The notes below the pieces were generated by a model. The model ran no database searches and was not told where the DNA came from. It saw nothing but the letters and a program-made list of their open reading frames with translations. From contig BDDD01000567.1 in the NCBI GenBank assembly GCA_001972305.1, positions 310,001 to 374,000 of the forward strand: a DNA stretch of 64,000 nt, given 5' to 3'. Every line of letters begins with the position of its first letter. Positions within the stretch are counted from its first letter, which is position 1. The position numbers were made by a program, and so were the translations under genes. This DNA comes from Cephalotus follicularis (Eukaryota > Streptophyta > Magnoliopsida > Oxalidales > Cephalotaceae). Shown here one piece after another: positions 62,245 through 64,000 of the stretch.

Positions 62245-64000
62245 TGTAAAGCCCTGAATATATAATATATATATATATAAAGGAAAAGCGCCTGATATTA
62301 AAACGCCAGGCACTTCGACTTGTGAGAATGGAGAAAGAGAGAAGGCAGAGCGCGAGCGAGAGAGAAGAGGAAGAGAAAGAGACGTCGGTGTGACGCGACG
62401 CCGGGAAAGGAGAGCTCGCCGGGCAGAGTCTTCATTTCCAATGGTAAGCCCTTTTCCCTCTTCCTTCTCCCTCCTCTTTTCTTCTGTTCTGTGTCGCCAA
62501 GGGCACTGTCGACCCCGTTTGCGTCGCTACTGTCGCCGTGGTTGGAGCCGGTCCTTGTCAAGGAGACTGCTCAACCCACGGTGATGACAGTTTAAACGTT
62601 TTTCTGGCGTGAATCATTCGTTTTGTGCCGACTGAGTCAGCTGAGTCACCTCGACTCATTGCCACCTGAGACACAGTGATTGGTGCCGAGTCATGGCGAG
62701 TGTTGACCACCAATGGGATGATCCCAAGATTTGGAGGTGAACGGTGGTACGACTGGAGCTTGAGCGACCTGGAAAGATCTCCGACAAGGCACGTCAGCTC
62801 CGATTCTCACCTAGTCTCAGCCAGAGACACATCGAGCGGGCCTAGTGGATGCTTGTTTGTGAAGTGGCCGGAGTTATGGAAGTCCGACGAGTCAAATCAG
62901 TGGGTTTGACTCACTGCCAGTTGTGACTATACGATTCGCGGTTAGTCATGGCAAGACACCGGCTGTATTGAATAGATCGTCCAATGTGGAACCTATTTAT
63001 GGGTGTCGCCAGAGCTGAGCAAGTGGGCCGGAAACTGGCCGAAGCTCTGGTGGCGACAATATTGTGATTCTGATGTGTAAAGTGTAACAAAAACGAGTTG
63101 TGTATGCAGTGTGAAGAGATTGGCTGAGGATAGGAGGTTCGCTAGATAAATCGCTAACAGGTAGGTTATACTATTTGCCACATTTCTGTATTTGTTTGGA
63201 TTATTACTGTTATTATGTGATTGTTGATTGCTTACATGTTAAATGGAAGGAATGGGGAACTGGGTATATGTATAATCTGTTTTACTGGTCCTAAAACAGA
63301 TTTCATGGATTTTGGACATAGTTCCATTGATTTGCGAACTATTTTGTAAACGGCATTTTCTATCAAAACCGTCGACGCCTTATGCTTTCAAAACCAAACC
63401 CGTCGACGCTTTCATGTTTTAAACTGAGTAGTCGATATTTTATACTTATGCTTTCTAAAACCGTCAACTCTTTTGTGTGTTAACTGAATAGCCGACACTT
63501 TACATTTTTAAAATAAACTAATCGACGCTTAGTGCCTGTTTTTCAAAATGTCACTGTTTCTCGCAGTTTTCAATTCCAAACTGTTTCCTCTTTAAATGGA
63601 TTTCATAGGAAGCCTCCCTAAGGCCTTGTAACCTATGGAAACCCTTTTAACACTTGGATTTCAAAGATAATGTTTCAAAGAAGAAGTTAAGAAAGTTCCC
63701 AACGAAAGAGTTTACACAATGGTTTACGAAATGATTTCCAATGAATGGTTTGGATAGCTCCATTTGCAGGATATTTCTGGACACGAATATTCTCCATTTG
63801 ACTTCCCTTCCATTCATTATAACTTCGATAGGGACCAACCAAATGATATATGAAAAGTTGATTACAAAACGGATTATGAACACGAAATGGCAATTGGATA
63901 TGAAAAATGACTTATGATTACGAAATGATCTTTATATGATTTGATGGATATGAATCCTATGAGATCCTTTATGAAATGGTCCCTATCCTTTAAATGAATA
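62245..64000 (+). mobile_element. LTR-6, TGTAA-type LTR, start only
   Basis: It starts TGTAAAGCCCTGAAT directly after the interrupted LTR-5 sequence (equivalent uninterrupted text in LTR-3 near 53905). An AT-repeat (62260-62280) and a GA-rich stretch follow. It resembles the LTR piece at 7459-8478 in reverse. A GTCGACG-type cluster lies at 63366-63530. The right end is outside the window. Open frames are short and GC-biased, without family resemblance. Confidence 0.7.
63366..63530. repeat. CCGTCGACGC-type motifs in LTR-6
   Basis: Motifs aaccgtcgacgcc, cccgtcgacgct, tagtcgatat, accgtcaact, tagccgacac and taatcgacgct occur within 165 bp. Confidence 0.75.

Overview
The window is nuclear DNA of a flowering plant, probably a eudicot; I cannot name the species. 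It is made almost entirely of LTR retrotransposons nested inside one another. I found no host gene, rRNA, tRNA gene or CRISPR array. The evidence is structural: TG...CA termini, 5-bp target-site duplications (TSDs), primer-binding sites matching plant tRNA-iMet (Ty1/copia) and tRNA-Asp (Ty3/gypsy, Athila-like), polypurine tracts, and gag/protease/integrase/RT/RNase H motifs in various states of decay.

Layout. 1-7458 (-): 5' part of a copia element (copia-1) with a ~2.2 kb 5' LTR; the polyprotein is one frame broken only by stop codons. 7459-8478 (-): piece of a TGTAA-type LTR. 8479-~11410 (+): 3' end of a SIRE-like copia element (copia-2: env-like remnant, PPT, LTR). ~11411-12278: an extra Athila 3' untranslated region. 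12279-51056 (+): Athila-like element A with a decayed gag-pol. Its 3' LTR is split by two insertions. The first is copia-3 (20800-39218), which itself holds solo LTR-1 (21057-24037) and a younger SIRE-like copia-4 (26222-34518). The second is solo LTR-2 (39685-49794), which holds Athila-like element B (41420-49629). 51057-51394 is unassigned. 51395-59692 (-): Athila-like element C, cut by solo LTR-3 (51463-54101, -) and solo LTR-4 (56894-59250, +). 59693-62244 (-): LTR-5, cut by LTR-6 (62245-64000+, +), which leaves the window. Most nesting levels are supported by matching TSDs.

No element looks autonomous. Copia-4 is the youngest by LTR similarity. It keeps two LTRs, PBS, PPT, a nearly complete gag and a 352-codon env-like ORF, but an in-frame deletion has removed the end of integrase and the reverse transcriptase core. 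Athila-B has lost the gag capsid region and the U3 of its 3' LTR.

Best candidates for something undescribed: (1) arrays of a GTCGAC-centred palindrome in LTRs of unrelated copia and gypsy families, repeatedly 80-120 bp upstream of the LTR TATA box; (2) a small His/Cys-rich ORF of three tandem peptide repeats in U5 of every Athila-like LTR here, open in all five copies with only multiple-of-three length changes and followed by splice-donor-like sequences; (3) a 7-bp stem with AGGA loop just upstream of Athila PPT copies, with compensatory stem changes.
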